Below, piece after piece: positions 16,391 through 23,405 of a stretch of 64,000 nt of DNA. Every line of letters starts with the position of its first letter. The first letter of the stretch is position 1. The position numbers and the translations under genes were made by a program. This stretch comes from Nonomuraea aridisoli (lineage in GTDB: Bacteria > Actinomycetota > Actinomycetes > Streptosporangiales > Streptosporangiaceae), in NCBI RefSeq assembly GCF_003236395.1, contig NZ_POUD01000006.1:22154-86153 (forward strand). The letters are read 5' to 3'. The notes beneath the pieces were generated by a model that was not told the DNA's origin, did no database searches, and saw nothing but the letters and a program-made list of their open reading frames with translations.

Positions 16391-17824
16391 ATGCCCGAAA
16401 CCGCACCCCCAGCGGCTCTTGACGACTCCCCCGAGGCGCGCCGGCGCGAACGGCGCGGCTGGTACGTCTACGACTGGGCCAACTCCGCCTTCTACACCAC
16501 GGTCATCTCGGTCTTCCTGGGCCCGTACCTGATCCCGGTGGCCAAGACGGCGGCCTGCGCCCAGGACTTCCCGGCGATGGCCTCCGCCACGTGCGTGGAC
16601 ACCTTCGACGAGCTGGCCGCCGCCAACCCCGGCCTCGGGTACGTCGACGTCTTCGGCGCCGACATCAGACCGGCCGCGTTCTTCGGCCTGATCACGACGG
16701 TCGCGGTGTTCCTGCAGATCATCTGGCTGCCGGTGGTCGGCGCGCTGGCCGACCACACCGGCCGCAAGCGGGAGATGCTCGGGGGGTTCGCCTACGTCGG
16801 CGCGCTGGCCACGATGGGACTGTTCTTCGTCGAAGGCGACCGCTACATGCTGGGCGGCGTCCTGTTCGTCCTCGCCAACCTGGCGTACGGCTCCTCCATC
16901 GTGGTCTACGACTCGTTCCTGCCGCAGATCTCCACCGAGCAGGAACGCGACGGGGTCTCCTCGCGCGGGTGGGCCATCGGCTATCTGGGCGGCGGCCTGC
17001 TGCTGGCCCTCAACCTCGTGCTGTACGTGGGGCGCGACGGCTTCGGCGTCGAGGAGGGCATGGCCGTGCGCATCTGCATGATGTCGGCCGGCCTGTGGTG
17101 GGCGACGTTCACGATCGTGCCGCTGCTGCGGCTGCGCAACCGTCCCGTGCCGGCGCACGAGACCACGGCGCTGGCCTCGGTCGGCGGCAGCTTCCGCCAG
17201 CTGTGGCGGACGCTGTCCGGGCTGCGCCGGTACCCGCTGACGCTGCTGTTCCTGGTGGCGTACCTCGTCTACAACGACGGCGTGCAGACGGTCATCGGCA
17301 ACAGCGCGGCCTTCGCCTCCGAGGCGCTCAAGCTGGACCAGACCGTGCAGATCAGCGCGATCCTGATGGTGCAGTTCGTGGCGTTCTTCGGCGCGCTGCT
17401 GCTCGGCCGGCTGGCCCGTATATTTGGCACCAAGCGCACGGTGCTGGCCAGCCTGGTGTTGTGGACGGGGATCGTGGCCATGGGGCTGTTCGTGGCCGAG
17501 GGGCAGGCGCTGCAGTTCTACCTGATGGCGTTCGCGATCGCGCTCGTGCTGGGCGGCACGCAGGCGCTGTCGCGGTCGCTGTTCTCGCTGGTCATCCCGA
17601 AGGGGCGGGAGGCCGAGTACTTCAGCCTGCTGCAGATCAGTGACAAGGGGTCGGCGTTCATCGGCTCGCTGACGGTCACGATCGCGCTCCAGCTGACCAA
17701 CAGCTACCGCATCGCCATCGTCTCCATGGTCATCTTCTTCGTCGTCGGTTTCGTGCTGCTGGCCCTGACGAACCTGCCCAAGGCCATCAGAGCGGCCGGC
17801 AACGAGGTCCCCGACCGCATCTGA
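16391..17824 (+). CDS. MFS transporter, UMF1 (Atg22-like) type
   Basis: A 477-residue transporter with about 12 membrane segments. The N-terminal GWYVYDWANSAFYTTV motif and the NLAYGSSIVVYDSFLP segment identify the UMF1/Atg22-like group. Eukaryotic Atg22 exports amino acids from vacuoles; bacterial substrates are not established. It follows the GDPD gene by 71 bases and is the last gene of the rightward run. Confidence 0.88.
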   Translation: MPETAPPAALDDSPEARRRERRGWYVYDWANSAFYTTVISVFLGPYLIPVAKTAACAQDFPAMASATCVDTFDELAAANPGLGYVDVFGADIRPAAFFGLITTVAVFLQIIWLPVVGALADHTGRKREMLGGFAYVGALATMGLFFVEGDRYMLGGVLFVLANLAYGSSIVVYDSFLPQISTEQERDGVSSRGWAIGYLGGGLLLALNLVLYVGRDGFGVEEGMAVRICMMSAGLWWATFTIVPLLRLRNRPVPAHETTALASVGGSFRQLWRTLSGLRRYPLTLLFLVAYLVYNDGVQTVIGNSAAFASEALKLDQTVQISAILMVQFVAFFGALLLGRLARIFGTKRTVLASLVLWTGIVAMGLFVAEGQALQFYLMAFAIALVLGGTQALSRSLFSLVIPKGREAEYFSLLQISDKGSAFIGSLTVTIALQLTNSYRIAIVSMVIFFVVGFVLLALTNLPKAIRAAGNEVPDRI

Positions 17825-17834
17825 CGGCGCGAAC

Positions 17835-17863
17835 GAAGGGGTCCGGCTCCGCCGCGCCCCTTC
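17835..17863 (+). terminator. possible terminator after the UMF1 transporter
   Basis: Seven-base arms GAAGGGG and CCCCTTC enclose a GC-rich loop directly after the stop codon. No U-tract follows. Position and pairing fit a factor-aided or weak intrinsic terminator of the MoxR-to-UMF1 run. Confidence 0.45.
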
Positions 17864-18300
17864 ACGTCACCGCCATCGGCGTCTCGCGCCCGACGCCCGT
17901 TGAGGATGACGCGCCTGGCTCCCCCTGCAACGGAAGAGCTCACGGACCGGCTGCTCGCCGGACACGGCGGCGCTCCCCGGCGACGGAAGTACCGGTTGAG
18001 CCCCAGGACGAGCAGCGGGGCGCGGCAGCCGGCGTCCACGCCCTTGACCAACATGGCCCTCACCCCATCGGCCCGGTTCAGCCGCCGGTGCCGACACCGT
18101 CAAGCGCTTCGTCCACCCCGGCCATGCGGGGCCGCGCGCGCTGATCGCCGACGACCAGGAGCCGGTACGGCGGGCTCCCGGCTCACCCTCACCGCCTCCG
18201 TCCGACTGTCGTCACAGCTCCTTAGCAGCGCTGAATCGCTTCCAGGGAGGTCGAGCACCGCTGAGACGCCACGACCGAGACGTGCGTTCGGTGCTCCATA
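17864..18300. other. gene-free interval before the membrane-protein gene
   Basis: No frame here shows a recognisable family, start signal or codon bias. One inverted repeat, GAGCACCG at 18253-18260 and CGGTGCTC at 18289-18296, could fold. A short peptide frame around 18098-18150 faintly recalls the N-terminal helix of ISL3-type transposases but is too short to support. Confidence 0.4.
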
Positions 18301-18303
18301 GCG

Positions 18304-18350
18304 AGAGCATCGCTCTTGACAGGAATCCTACAAATAGAGATCATTGCTCT
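18304..18350 (+). promoter_or_regulatory. promoter with paired operator-like boxes
   Basis: A perfect palindrome AGAGC-ATC-GCTCT at 18304-18316 overlaps the first base of TTGACA (18316-18321). With a 17-base spacer a -10-like GATCAT lies at 18339-18344, inside a second related box, AGAG-N7-CTCT, at 18336-18350. The box centres are 33 bases apart, three helical turns. This is the architecture of a TetR- or MarR-type repressed promoter for the gene at 18385. Confidence 0.55.
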
Positions 18351-18384
18351 CATATTGGAGCGACGGTCTCTACAAGGAGCCCCG

Positions 18385-19014
18385 ATGACAACCCGACCCG
18401 CCCCCCTTCCCACAGCCGCGGCCTTCGCCGTCGCCGGGGTGCTCTTCTTCCTCTATCCGGCGATCCGCCCCTCCGGTGACGACGCCGCGGCGATGGCCTC
18501 CACCGGCTGGGTGGCCGGGCACGCGGCCGCCATGGTCGGGTTCGTCCTGCTCGGCCTGGCCGTGCTCGGGCTGCACCAGGTGCTCGGCGACCGCCTGTCG
18601 TTGCGGGCCGCGGTGGTGACCTGGGCGGGCGCGGGCCTGACGTTGCCGTACTACGGGGCCGAGGACTTCGGCCTGAACGTGATCGCCCAGCGTTCCCTGC
18701 GCGACGGCACGCCCGCGCTGATGGAACTGGCCGAGCAGTTCAGGTACGGGCCCGTCGCGTTGACCATGTTCGCGGCCGGACTGCTGCTGCTGGCCACCGG
18801 CGCCGTCATGGCGGCGGTCTCCGTGTGGCGCACGAACGTGCTGCCGAAGTGGAGCGGGACGGCGCTCGCGGCGGCGTTCGCGCTGTTCATCCCGCAGTTC
18901 TTCGCCCCGTGGTACGCGCTGCGCGTCGCCCACGGCGTGCTCGTCATGGTCGCGGGGCTCTGGCTGGCGGTCGCCCTCACCCGCTGGCGGAGGGCCCCGT
19001 CGGCGATCTCGTGA
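18385..19014 (+). CDS. six-segment integral membrane protein, unknown function
   Basis: A 209-residue protein with about six hydrophobic segments alternating with short loops and an acidic-aromatic YYGAEDFGLN motif in a central loop. The ribosome binding site AAGGAG lies 8 bases before the ATG. It stands alone, behind a promoter with paired operator-like boxes, so expression is probably induced by a signal through an unlinked repressor. I do not recognise the family; a DUF4386-like membrane protein is possible. Confidence 0.75.
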   Translation: MTTRPAPLPTAAAFAVAGVLFFLYPAIRPSGDDAAAMASTGWVAGHAAAMVGFVLLGLAVLGLHQVLGDRLSLRAAVVTWAGAGLTLPYYGAEDFGLNVIAQRSLRDGTPALMELAEQFRYGPVALTMFAAGLLLLATGAVMAAVSVWRTNVLPKWSGTALAAAFALFIPQFFAPWYALRVAHGVLVMVAGLWLAVALTRWRRAPSAIS

Positions 19015-19054
19015 AGAACTGAGACCCCAAGCGCGATTGGATCACCTCACGGGT

Positions 19055-19081
19055 GGGAATCCCATCACGGTACCAAGCGTT
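19055..19081 (+). promoter_or_regulatory. SigR-type promoter of rbpA
   Basis: GGGAAT at 19055-19060 is followed after exactly 18 bases by GTT at 19079-19081. This matches the SigR (SigH in mycobacteria) thiol-oxidative stress consensus GGGAAT-N18-GTT, and rbpA is a known SigR target in Streptomyces coelicolor. The start codon lies 58 bases downstream. Confidence 0.8.
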
Positions 19082-19138
19082 AACCACCGTGGGAGACAGA
19101 CCCCCCACGCAAGGGGGCCCTGTAGGAGGCATTTAAAC

Positions 19139-19483
19139 ATGGGCGAGCGCGCGCTTCGTGGCACCCGGCTCGGGGCAACCAGCTACGAGAACGACCGTAA
19201 CACGGATCTGGCCCCACGCCAGGAGGTGTCTTACACCTGTCCTAAGGGCCATCGCTTCGAGGTTCCGCTTGCCGCAGAGGCTGAGATCCCCGCGACCTGG
19301 GAGTGCCGCATGTGCGGCGCGACCGCGGTGCGCGTGGACGGCGAGCAGCCGGAGTCGAAGAAGACCAAGCCCCCGCGGACGCACTGGGACATGCTCCTGG
19401 AGCGGCGGTCCATCGAAGACCTCGAGGAGGTGCTCAACGAGCGGCTCGCAGTCCTGCGAGCCCAGCGTCGGAAGAGCGCCTGA
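19139..19483 (+). CDS. rbpA: RNA polymerase-binding protein RbpA
   Basis: A 114-residue protein that begins MGERALRGTRLGATSYE, the RbpA core tail, with the zinc-type ribbon CPKGH...CRMCG in the middle, a basic linker (SKKTKPPRTHWD) and the sigma-interacting helix MLLERRSIEDLEEVLNERL. RbpA binds RNA polymerase and group 1/2 sigma factors, stabilises open complexes and affects rifampicin response. The site TAGGAGG precedes the ATG. It is transcribed alone between a SigR-type promoter and a strong terminator. Confidence 0.97.
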   Translation: MGERALRGTRLGATSYENDRNTDLAPRQEVSYTCPKGHRFEVPLAAEAEIPATWECRMCGATAVRVDGEQPESKKTKPPRTHWDMLLERRSIEDLEEVLNERLAVLRAQRRKSA

Positions 19484-19490
19484 TTTCCTC

Positions 19491-19676
19491 TCACGGTGAA
19501 ACCCCCGGGCACCCTGCCCGGGGGTTCTGCTTTTGCGGGTCGCGTACCTGGCGGGCGCACCAGCGGGTGACCTGATACGTCTCGTGATCGGCCTTGGACC
19601 GCTCCGACATCCGCAGCAGCACGTGCCGCAGTTCACTCTCGGAGCGATGAAGTTCGCGCAGCTGCGTCGACTCCAT
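19491..19676 (-). CDS. possible small charged helical protein
   Basis: A 61-residue frame starting MESTQLRELHRSESELRHVL, rich in Arg/Glu/His with a helix-forming pattern and about 80 percent GC at third codon positions, so it looks coding. TCGAGG lies directly before the ATG. It converges on rbpA and its end runs through the rbpA terminator. No family recognised; it could also be chance. Confidence 0.35.
   Translation of the reverse strand: MESTQLRELHRSESELRHVLLRMSERSKADHETYQVTRWCARQVRDPQKQNPRAGCPGVSP
19500..19526 (+). terminator. rbpA terminator
   Basis: A perfect 12-bp stem (arms AACCCCCGGGCA and TGCCCGGGGGTT) with a CCC loop lies 16 bases after the rbpA stop and is followed by CTGCTTTTG. 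It should also work for transcription arriving from the right. Confidence 0.9.
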
Positions 19677-19901
19677 CCTCGAACCGGGTCTCACCGAGCA
19701 CGACCGCCGAGCGCCAAGCATGAGGTCCCACACAGCAACGGCGGCGCACAATACCGCCCTCAATCCGCGACGGCGACGACCTCGCCACCACGACACCATC
19801 ACCATGCATCCCAGCCACGTCACCGGAACCGCACGGACTCCCAGGTCGCAGGCCCGCGGACACCAGCCCCCCTACGTACAACGGCCGCGCGAAAAGAGGT
19901 G
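19677..19901. other. intergenic sequence between rbpA region and fxsA
   Basis: About 225 bases with no convincing frame on either strand. The sequence is lower in GC than the neighbouring genes and could hold a promoter for the small leftward frame ending at 19491, but no consensus was found. Confidence 0.4.
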
Positions 19902-20408
19902 TCAGGAGTCGCGGTCGTCGCGGATCACTTCGCCGTGCACCACGCGGCCGCCCTGCGGCGCTTCCGCGCCCGGGAAACCGGCGGACGGGGGGAAGCCCGC
20001 CGACGGCGGGAACATTCCGGCGTACGGCGAGGCGGCGGCCATGCGCTTGACGCGGCGCTGGAAGAACCACGCGCCCAGGCGGCGCATCAACGGCCGGGTG
20101 AACGGCAGCACGCACAGGAAGCCGAAGATGTCGGTGAAGAAGCCCGGCGTCAGCAGCAGCGCGCCGCCCACGAGCACGAGCCCGCCGTCGGCCAGCTCGC
20201 GGTCGGGCATGCGCCCGGTCTGCAACGCGGTCTGCAGCGCGCGCCAGGCCCTGCGTCCCTCACGCCGCACGATCCAGGCGCCCAGCAGGCTGTCGGCGAT
20301 GAGCAGGGCGACGGTGAGCGGCCCGCCGATCACGGAGCCGATCTGGATCAGCAGCCAGACCTCCAGGACGGGGACGACCAGGAAGGCCAGGAAGAGCAGC
20401 AGCCGCAT
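19902..20408 (-). CDS. fxsA: FxsA family membrane protein
   Basis: A 168-residue protein beginning MRLLLFLAFLVVPVLEVWLLI, followed by the GPLTVALLIADSLLGAWIVRREG and LTPGFFTDIFGFLCVLP segments that define FxsA. It has three or four membrane segments and a Gly/Pro-rich cytoplasmic tail with a repeated FPPSAG unit. In E. coli FxsA relieves F-exclusion of phage T7; its normal role is unknown. GAGGAA before the ATG at 20408 supports that start over an upstream GTG. It follows the mannose-phosphate-polyprenol synthase on the same strand by 84 bases. Confidence 0.88.
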   Translation of the reverse strand: MRLLLFLAFLVVPVLEVWLLIQIGSVIGGPLTVALLIADSLLGAWIVRREGRRAWRALQTALQTGRMPDRELADGGLVLVGGALLLTPGFFTDIFGFLCVLPFTRPLMRRLGAWFFQRRVKRMAAASPYAGMFPPSAGFPPSAGFPGAEAPQGGRVVHGEVIRDDRDS

Positions 20409-20492
20409 CGTTTCCTCGTTTCGCACGCGCGTGTCAGTGAGAACAACGCGCGGACGCCCCGATGCGTTCCGCCGGCGGCGAGCCCGCGGGGG

Positions 20493-21242
20493 TCAGGGGC
20501 GGCGGGGGCCCTTGATGCGCCCGGGCAGGCCGGTGACGCCCCACAGGCCGATCCGCCAGAGCGCCTCGGACATGACCTTGCCGCTCATCTTGCTCTTGCC
20601 GACCGTCCGCTCCACGAACGTGATCGGCACCTCCACGACGCGCAGCCCGTGGCGCGACGTCCGCAGCGTCAGGTCGACCTGGAAGCAGTAGCCCTGCGAC
20701 TCGACCCCGGCCAGGCCGACCTTCTCCAGGGTGGCGGCGCGGTAAGCACGGAAGCCGGCGGTCGCGTCGCGCACCGGCAGGCCGAGCATGACGCGGGTGT
20801 AGATGTTGGCGCCCTTGGACAGCAGCTCGCGCCGCTGCGGCCAGTTGACGACCCGGCCACCGGGCACGTAGCGGGAGCCGATCGCCAGGTCGGCGCCCTC
20901 GGCCAGCGCCCGCAGCAGCTTGGGCAGCTCCTCCGGCTGGTGGGAGCCGTCGGCGTCCATCTCCACCAGCACGTCGAAGCCCTCGTCGAGGCCCCAGCGG
21001 AAGCCGGCGATGTAGGCGGCGCCGAGCCCCTGCTTGCCGGGCCGGTGCAGGACGTGCACCTGGTCGTCGTCGCCGGCGAGCCCGTCGGCCACCTCGCCGG
21101 TGCCGTCGGGGCTGTTGTCGTCGGCGATCAGCACGTGGGCATCGGGCACCGCGGCCCGCACCCGCTCCACGATCGCGCGCAGGTTGTCGCGCTCGTTGTA
21201 GGTGGGCACGACGACGAGCACCCGGCCGAGAGTCTCCATCAT
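20493..21242 (-). CDS. ppm1: polyprenol monophosphomannose synthase
   Basis: A 249-residue GT2 glycosyltransferase with VVPTYNERDNL at the N-terminus, the DDNSPDGT nucleotide site and the metal motif EMDADGSHQPEELP. It transfers mannose from GDP-mannose to a polyprenyl phosphate, making the donor for O-mannosylation and for lipoglycans. The ATG at 21242 overlaps the stop of lnt (ATGA). In Mycobacterium tuberculosis these two activities sit in one Ppm1 polypeptide; here they are separate but translationally coupled. Confidence 0.92.
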   Translation of the reverse strand: MMETLGRVLVVVPTYNERDNLRAIVERVRAAVPDAHVLIADDNSPDGTGEVADGLAGDDDQVHVLHRPGKQGLGAAYIAGFRWGLDEGFDVLVEMDADGSHQPEELPKLLRALAEGADLAIGSRYVPGGRVVNWPQRRELLSKGANIYTRVMLGLPVRDATAGFRAYRAATLEKVGLAGVESQGYCFQVDLTLRTSRHGLRVVEVPITFVERTVGKSKMSGKVMSEALWRIGLWGVTGLPGRIKGPRRP

Positions 21243-22891
21243 CCGTCGTTCCTCATCCGGTCGCCTCGCCGCCTGCCACGCCACACGGCGACTCCCACCG
21301 CCGCCGCTCCCATCACCATCAATGCCCATTCGGGAAGGGCGCCCACCTTCGTGGCGATCGTTTCCTTCGTGCGCACCGGGACCGTCACCACGTTCATGTC
21401 CGGGACCAGCTCCTTGGTCTGCCAGGAGACCTTACCGTCAGGCGTGACGTACGCGGAGATCCCTGTCGTGGCGGCGGTGACCACGGCGCGGTTGTGCTCG
21501 ACGGCGCGCAGCTTCGACATGGCCAGCTGCTGGGTCGGCAGGTTGGACAGCGCGTAGCTGGCGTTGTTGGTCTGCACCACGAGCGGGGTGCCGCCGGCGC
21601 GTACGGTGCCGCGCACGGTGTCGTCGTAGGCGACCTCGTAGCAGTTGACCGCGCCGATCGTCACCGGGCCCAGCTTCAGGTCGCCGGGCCGGTTGCCGGG
21701 CACCGACTGCCGGCCCACCAGGTTGGCCCGCTCCGACAGCGCCAGCACGATCTCCTTGAACGGGGTGTACTCCCCGAACGGCACGAGGTGCTGCTTGTCG
21801 TAGTAGGCGCCCGGCCCGGTCACCGGGTCCCACACCAGGCTGCGGGTGGCGCGGTTCTCCTCGCCGATCGCCACGACGGCGCCGACGAGCGTGGGCACGC
21901 CGACGTCGCTCACGGAGTCCTGGATGATGGCGCGGGCGACCGGGTCGCGGTAGGGGTCGATGTCGGTGGAGTTCTCCGGCAGCACGACGAGGTCGGGCTT
22001 GGGCAGCCTGCCCTCGCGTACGGCCTGGGCCAGGCGTTTGGTCTCGTTGGCGTGGTTCTTCAGCACGACGGCCGGCTCGTCGCCGAGCGCGTACATGCCG
22101 CGGCCGGGGACGTTGCCCTGCACGATGCCGATGTTGACGCTGCGGCCCTCGTCGCCGTACCGGGGGACGGCGAGGCCCAGCACGGGCACGGCCAGCGCGA
22201 GCGCCAGCGGCGCGGCCCTGCGCACCGCCTTGCCCCGGGACAGGACGGCCATGGCCAGCAGCGCGCCGCAGAGGGCGACGGCGAACGACACCAGCGGCAC
22301 GCCGCCGAGCGCGGCGTACGGGGTGAACATCGACTCGCCCTGGCTGAAGGCCGCCCGCGCCCACGGGAAGCCGCCGATCGGCACGAGGCTCCTGGCCCAT
22401 TCCATGGCGACCCACAGGCAGCCGAACCACAGGGGCCAGGCCCGCAGGCGGAACACGAGCGCGGCCGGCGCCGCCATGGCGGCGTAGAAGAGGCTCTCGA
22501 GACCGACCAGCATGAACCAGACGTCGTCGCCGATCGAGCGCACCCACGCGAGGGTGGGGAAGAGGAAGACGGCGGCGGCCAGGTAGCCGAGCCAGGCGGC
22601 CCGCCTCGGGCGGGTGCCGTACAGGCAGGCCGCGATGAGGCCGATGCCGAGCGGGGCGCACGGCCACCAGTCGAGCGGCGGGAAGGCCGTGAAGAGGGCC
22701 AGCCCGCCCGCGACGGCCGCCGCGACCCGGCCGGGCAGCACCCACCGTGACTCCCGCTCGCCCGCGCCGGTGGAAGCGCCGCCCTCACCGGGCGACGGCG
22801 TGTCGTCGGGGGCGCCGGCCGGGGGCGCGGGAGCGTCGCCCGCCGGGTCCGGCCCGGCGGCGGGGGGAAGGCTCGTGCTGTCCTGAACCAC
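21239..22891 (-). CDS. lnt: apolipoprotein N-acyltransferase
   Basis: A 550-residue protein with a Pro/Gly-rich cytoplasmic N-terminus of about 50 residues, some eight membrane segments and a C-terminal nitrilase domain. The catalytic triad residues are visible as Glu in VVLPENSTD, Lys in YYDKQHLVPFGEY and Cys in GAVNCYEVAY. It adds the third acyl chain to lipoproteins at the outer face of the membrane. Start is GTG. A 7-7-7 inverted repeat lies about 20 bases upstream. It overlaps the ppm1 gene. Confidence 0.93.
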   Translation of the reverse strand: MVQDSTSLPPAAGPDPAGDAPAPPAGAPDDTPSPGEGGASTGAGERESRWVLPGRVAAAVAGGLALFTAFPPLDWWPCAPLGIGLIAACLYGTRPRRAAWLGYLAAAVFLFPTLAWVRSIGDDVWFMLVGLESLFYAAMAAPAALVFRLRAWPLWFGCLWVAMEWARSLVPIGGFPWARAAFSQGESMFTPYAALGGVPLVSFAVALCGALLAMAVLSRGKAVRRAAPLALALAVPVLGLAVPRYGDEGRSVNIGIVQGNVPGRGMYALGDEPAVVLKNHANETKRLAQAVREGRLPKPDLVVLPENSTDIDPYRDPVARAIIQDSVSDVGVPTLVGAVVAIGEENRATRSLVWDPVTGPGAYYDKQHLVPFGEYTPFKEIVLALSERANLVGRQSVPGNRPGDLKLGPVTIGAVNCYEVAYDDTVRGTVRAGGTPLVVQTNNASYALSNLPTQQLAMSKLRAVEHNRAVVTAATTGISAYVTPDGKVSWQTKELVPDMNVVTVPVRTKETIATKVGALPEWALMVMGAAAVGVAVWRGRRRGDRMRNDG

Positions 22892-22910
22892 TCCGGGGTC
22901 TCCTCGCCAG

Positions 22911-22931
22911 TTCGCAACGCCTGCTTGCGAA
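22911..22931 (-). promoter_or_regulatory. inverted repeat upstream of lnt
   Basis: Perfect 7-base arms TTCGCAA and TTGCGAA separated by 7 bases, 20-40 bases before the lnt GTG. The size suits a dimeric repressor. Its regulator is unknown. Confidence 0.4.
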
Positions 22932-23405
22932 AACGCTACCGCCCCGCGGCGGCGCTCAGGTCGGCGCCCGCGCCGGATGATCAGACGGAAACAGGCGACA
23001 GGGTGATCCCGCGGCTGACGGGACCACCCGGCGCACAGGCGAGTCCTGGTGCACGGGAACGGGAAGAGGGCCCGGAAACCCTTCGGACCGGACCCGTCTC
23101 GTCGGCGGCGAGCGCGGAATTCCGTTGTCTACTGGGCTCCCGGGCCCGTCCCGGGTCCAACCCCCCGCCCGGTTGGGGTGCCCCGACTCGACGGACCGAC
23201 GGCCCTGCACCTGGCTGTGTGGACGAAGTCACGCTCCGTCACGGACGCAGGATCCGGCGATGTCAGAGACGGCCAACCGGCCAAGTCCCGTGCTGGACTG
23301 CGCAGCAAACTACCGACTCCACCTCAGATGTCAACCGTGTCCCGATCAGCAGAAACATCAAGTTTTCGCAGGTGGGACATGTTCGGCCGGTGGCTGCAAA
23401 GCCGG
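22932..23405. other. gene-free interval between lnt and helD
   Basis: About 470 bases without a supported gene. Frames crossing it on either strand are extensions or antisense shadows of helD. No tRNA-like T-arm, hairpin terminator with U-tract, or repeat was seen, apart from GC-rich short palindromes. Confidence 0.45.

Noticed and set aside
17704..18063. Minus-strand frame with a hydrophobic N-terminal stretch
   Set aside because: Its 3' part lies under the UMF1 gene, no start signal is present and the composition turns random.
18098..18175. Peptide resembling the start of an ISL3-type transposase
   Set aside because: The match is only a few residues and no further transposase, terminal repeats or target duplication is seen.
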